Shown piece by piece: positions 61,833 through 64,000 of a stretch of 64,000 bases of DNA (its first letter is position 1; each line of letters starts with the position of its first letter). Source of the DNA: Periweissella ghanensis (GTDB lineage Bacteria > Bacillota > Bacilli > Lactobacillales > Lactobacillaceae). The notes beneath the pieces are model-generated. The model saw nothing but the letters and a program-made list of their open reading frames with translations. It was not told where the DNA came from and searched no databases. Location: NCBI RefSeq assembly GCF_918814755.1, contig NZ_CAKKNT010000002.1, positions 1 through 64,000 of the forward strand, given 5' to 3'. Position numbers and translations under genes: made by a program.

Positions 61833-62639
61833 ATGGAATTTAAAACTGCTAATTTAACCCTCAATTACGAAATCATCGGCACCGGCACACCGTTTTTAAT
61901 GCTCCATGGCTTGGGCTGTGATATGCACTTAATGCAAGGCTGCATGGAACCAGCCCTAGCGACTACCAAGCAATTTCAGCGTATTTATGTCGATTTACCT
62001 GGAATGGGCCACTCAAATGCCCCGTTAGCATTTGCTAGTAGTGATGCGATTTTAGCTGCCTTAATCACCTTTGCCACTACCATTATTACCGAACCATTTC
62101 TCGTTGCTGGGGAATCATTTGGCGGCTATTTAGCGCTTGGTTTGGCTGCTAAGTTACCAACTAAAGTCATCAAAGCTTTACTAATTTGTCCAATGGTTGA
62201 ACCTGATCACGATACCCGCGATGTCCCAACTGCATTAACCTACCAAGAAGTTGATGAACCATTTATGGCGACCATTGATCCAGAAGTGCGCGAAACCTTT
62301 TTGAGTTTTATTACTGTAGCTAATGAAAATACTTTTAACCGCTTTGAAAATGAAATCATGGTTGGTTTACGCCAAGGTAATCGTGCTTTCTTAGATCAAC
62401 TTGCTACGGCATATGCCTATTCATTCGATCTATTTACAACATTAACGACTAATTCCGTTCATCCAGATATTTTATTTTTACTCGGCCGCCAAGATCAAGT
62501 CGTGGGCTACAAAGATGCGTATCGCTTAAGTCATTTGGTACCCCGGGTGTCATATTTTATTTTTGATAAAGCCAGTCATAGCTTACAAATTGAACAGCCA
62601 ACATTATTTAATAGTGTCGTTACTGGTTGGTTAGCTTAA
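61833..62639 (+). CDS. Alpha/beta hydrolase
   Basis: A 268-residue alpha/beta-hydrolase-fold protein with oxyanion region LHGLGCD, nucleophile GESFGGYLALG, an acid candidate in LLGRQDQV and histidine in KASHSLQIEQP. It starts after AAGGAG. Monocistronic, convergent with the TM2 gene across repeat copy C. Substrate unknown. Confidence 0.82.
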   Translation: MEFKTANLTLNYEIIGTGTPFLMLHGLGCDMHLMQGCMEPALATTKQFQRIYVDLPGMGHSNAPLAFASSDAILAALITFATTIITEPFLVAGESFGGYLALGLAAKLPTKVIKALLICPMVEPDHDTRDVPTALTYQEVDEPFMATIDPEVRETFLSFITVANENTFNRFENEIMVGLRQGNRAFLDQLATAYAYSFDLFTTLTTNSVHPDILFLLGRQDQVVGYKDAYRLSHLVPRVSYFIFDKASHSLQIEQPTLFNSVVTGWLA

Positions 62640-62647
62640 CAAAAAAC

Positions 62648-62811
62648 GGGAGTGTGACATAACTCTTTTCTGGTGGTAATTTGCTGCCAAAACGCGCTCC
62701 AGAAGTCCGATATATTCGAAATATACACAAAAAAGCCAAGAAAAATGAATTTTCTCGGCTTTTTTGCTAGTATTTCTCGATATCGCCCGACTTCTGTCAC
62801 AGCTCCTTTTT
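62648..62811. repeat. Intergenic nested-palindrome repeat, copy C, with terminator
   Basis: GGAGTGTGACATAACTC, AATTTGCTGCCAAAACGCG, CTCCAGAAGTCCGATATATTC, a central terminator AAAAAGCCAAGAAAA...TTTTCTCGGCTTTTT, then AGTATTTCTCGATATCGCCC and GACTTCTGTCACAGCTCC. It is the most complete copy: the outer and middle arms pair well. Between two convergent genes. Confidence 0.87.
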
Positions 62812-62849
62812 ATTTATGATTATTTCTTAATGTAATGGAGAACATATCC

Positions 62850-63287
62850 TTAATCATTAAGTTCATTACCAAATCCATCAAGGTGCCACTTTGAACCACG
62901 ATTTGAAATTAAAATTAAAATTCCTTCGATAAAGACCCAAATATCAACAATAACAATAATCAAGTAACCAATAATGAAAATTGCTGTCAGCCAACCAAAA
63001 ATTGTTAAAATAAGTTGGGTAAGTCCACGTGCGGTCTTACCTAAATAAAAATTGTGAATTCCTAAACTGCCTAAGAAAATACCTAATAAACCCGCCACGA
63101 TTTTTGACTTATTACTCCGTACCCCAGTTGGATTTGAGTTTGCGGTTACATCTTGAACATAATTGTTTAAAACATTATTATCTGATTGTTTTAGCAATTC
63201 CGCTTTTTTAACATCAAACTCTTCTTGCGTTAGTACACCACTATCTAACAAATCTTTATATTTTTTTAAATCATCTACAACGGCCAT
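62850..63287 (-). CDS. SHOCT-TM2 membrane protein
   Basis: A 145-residue protein. Residues about 5-35 are a SHOCT motif (YKDLLDSGVLTQEEFDVKKAELL), followed by a linker and a TM2 domain with two membrane segments: KIVAGLLGIFLGSLGIHNFYLG and LILTIFGWLTAIFIIGYLIIVIVDIW. The G-x-HNFYLGK turn is the TM2 signature. The start ATG 63287 follows GAGGAT; a TTG one codon earlier is less likely. Function of TM2 proteins in bacteria is unknown. Confidence 0.87.
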   Translation of the reverse strand: MAVVDDLKKYKDLLDSGVLTQEEFDVKKAELLKQSDNNVLNNYVQDVTANSNPTGVRSNKSKIVAGLLGIFLGSLGIHNFYLGKTARGLTQLILTIFGWLTAIFIIGYLIIVIVDIWVFIEGILILISNRGSKWHLDGFGNELND

Positions 63288-63343
63288 CAATAATCCTCTT
63301 TTCTATATTAAAAGTTATTCTATCATTAATTTTATTATATAGC

Positions 63344-63387
63344 AAAAAACGCCTTGAGCATATTTAACTCTCAAGGCGTTCTTTTTT
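63344..63387 (-). terminator. Terminator of rlmH
   Basis: An A run with ACGCCTTGAG pairs with CTCAAGGCGT (63370-63379); minus-strand product ends in U residues, seven bases after the rlmH stop. Confidence 0.82.
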
Positions 63388-63393
63388 CATCTT

Positions 63394-63873
63394 TTACTTG
63401 TGGTACGGGCTACCAGCATTAATCATATATGCTCGGTAAACTTGTTCCGTCAATACTAAGCGCATTAATTGGTGCGGTAACGTAAAGCGACCAAAACTAA
63501 TTTGCGTGTTAGCGCGTTTTAAGACCTCATCTGATAAACCCAGTGATCCCCCGATGACAAAGGTAATATCAGAATTACCATAGGTTGCAAGTTTGTCAAT
63601 TTCCGCCGCGAGTTCTTCACTTGAACGTTCCTTACCTAAAATTGCTAGCGCAAATACATATTCGCGATCTTTAATTTTATCAAGAATCCGTTCTCCTTCA
63701 CGTTCTTTAACCTGCAGCATCTCAGCTTCAGATAATTGTTCCGGGGCTTTTTCATCGGGAACTTCCACGACTTCGAACTTTGCAAATTTACTTAAACGCT
63801 TGGCATATTCTTCAATCCCTTGCTTTAAATACTTTTCCTTCAAACGACCAACACCAATAATTTTAATATTCAT
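63394..63873 (-). CDS. rlmH: 23S rRNA (pseudouridine-1915-N3)-methyltransferase
   Basis: A 159-residue SPOUT methyltransferase (EC 2.1.1.177) acting on assembled 70S ribosomes at pseudouridine 1915 of 23S rRNA. The SAM-binding knot [17 protein letters not shown] and the conserved end [18 protein letters not shown] plus GSPYHK are intact. It starts after GGAGG. In lactobacilli and streptococci rlmH is typically close to the replication origin, in agreement with the DnaA boxes just upstream. Confidence 0.96.
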   Translation of the reverse strand: MNIKIIGVGRLKEKYLKQGIEEYAKRLSKFAKFEVVEVPDEKAPEQLSEAEMLQVKEREGERILDKIKDREYVFALAILGKERSSEELAAEIDKLATYGNSDITFVIGGSLGLSDEVLKRANTQISFGRFTLPHQLMRLVLTEQVYRAYMINAGSPYHK

Positions 63874-63906
63874 TTTATGCCTCCATGCATTTCATTTTTC
63901 CATTTT

Positions 63907-63994
63907 TTATCCACACGAACACGCAACTTATCAACATGGGGATAAAGCCTATTCCTATCAACATTCTAATACGAACACCAAAATTTTATCCACA
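63907..63994. promoter_or_regulatory. Cluster of DnaA-box-like 9-mers (oriC edge)
   Basis: TTATCCACA at 63907-63915 and 63986-63994 match the DnaA consensus TTATNCACA fully; TTATCAACA (63928-63936) and CTATCAACA (63955-63963) are one and two bases off. All four face the same way within 88 bases of AT-rich sequence before rlmH. This looks like the start of the oriC/dnaA region; the rest lies beyond the window. Confidence 0.72.
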
Positions 63995-64000
63995 GATTTG

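Overview
The window looks like chromosome from a low-GC, Gram-positive lactic acid bacterium of the Lactobacillaceae. This is inferred from strong AGGAGG-type ribosome sites, T-box leaders, cre sites, an LPXTG adhesin, an oleate hydratase and cysteine-free ribosomal protein paralogues; a Weissella or Periweissella relative is plausible but I cannot fix the genus. The right end carries rlmH followed by a cluster of DnaA-box-like sequences, and two near-consensus parS sites lie at 33.5 and 35.3 kb, so oriC is probably at or just beyond base 64000. Most genes are on the minus strand, i.e. read away from that presumed origin. I see no insertion sequence, prophage or CRISPR array.

Layout. 0-4.3 kb: a catabolite-controlled alpha-glucoside locus (GH13 enzyme, MFS permease, divergent LacI regulator). 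4.3-11.2 kb: esterase, oleate hydratase, MFS/LysR pair, LOG protein with a 53-residue membrane protein, hydrolase. 11.3-14.8 kb: two paralogous amino-acid permeases, each with its own promoter and T-box leader. 14.9-19.4 kb: ABC exporter and a Cna_B-repeat adhesin. 19.5-23.4 kb: aroC-aroA-aroK-aroE. 23.6-27.6 kb: APC permease, aquaporin, MFS carrier. 28.2-31.6 kb: an ABC exporter with its two-component system. 31.7-32.5 kb: a CstR-like sulfur sensor divergent from a rhodanese. 32.5-38.3 kb: menF-menD-menH-menC with a Nudix gene and an orphan D-lactate-dehydrogenase-like domain. 38.7-43.6 kb: acetoin reductase, OYE-type enzyme, and a MerR-controlled aldo/keto reductase pair. 43.7-48.4 kb: orphan ribB, a second MIP channel, LysM-NlpC/P60 protein, FucP-type transporter. 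48.6-52.7 kb: tRNA-Asn, membrane-anchored PL8 lyase, Zur-boxed rpmG-rpsN, PAP2 phosphatase. 52.8-60.4 kb: a fumarate-reduction cluster. 60.5-64 kb: lipoprotein, hydrolase, TM2 protein, rlmH.

The most interesting block is 52.8-60.4 kb on the minus strand: flavodoxin-like flavin reductase, ApbE flavin transferase, PAS protein, LysR regulator, fumarase, a soluble fumarate reductase flavoprotein without an FMN-binding domain, and a DASS dicarboxylate carrier. The flavin reductase ends in an Ala/Pro-rich tail with an ApbE-type acceptor motif (DATTGAS) two residues from its C terminus, and the first promoter overlaps an almost perfect Rex operator. I infer a redox-controlled pathway that imports malate, dehydrates it to fumarate and reduces that to succinate, with a covalently bound FMN on a flexible arm carrying electrons between two separate proteins.

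A second theme is a family of intergenic repeats, nested palindromes of about 140-170 bp that each hold a different terminator hairpin at the centre (16.7, 26.0, 45.8, 62.6 kb, with a divergent subfamily at 27.6 and 52.7 kb). Several start codons below were moved inward from the longest reading frame because the longer frame begins inside, or reads through, the ribosome binding site.
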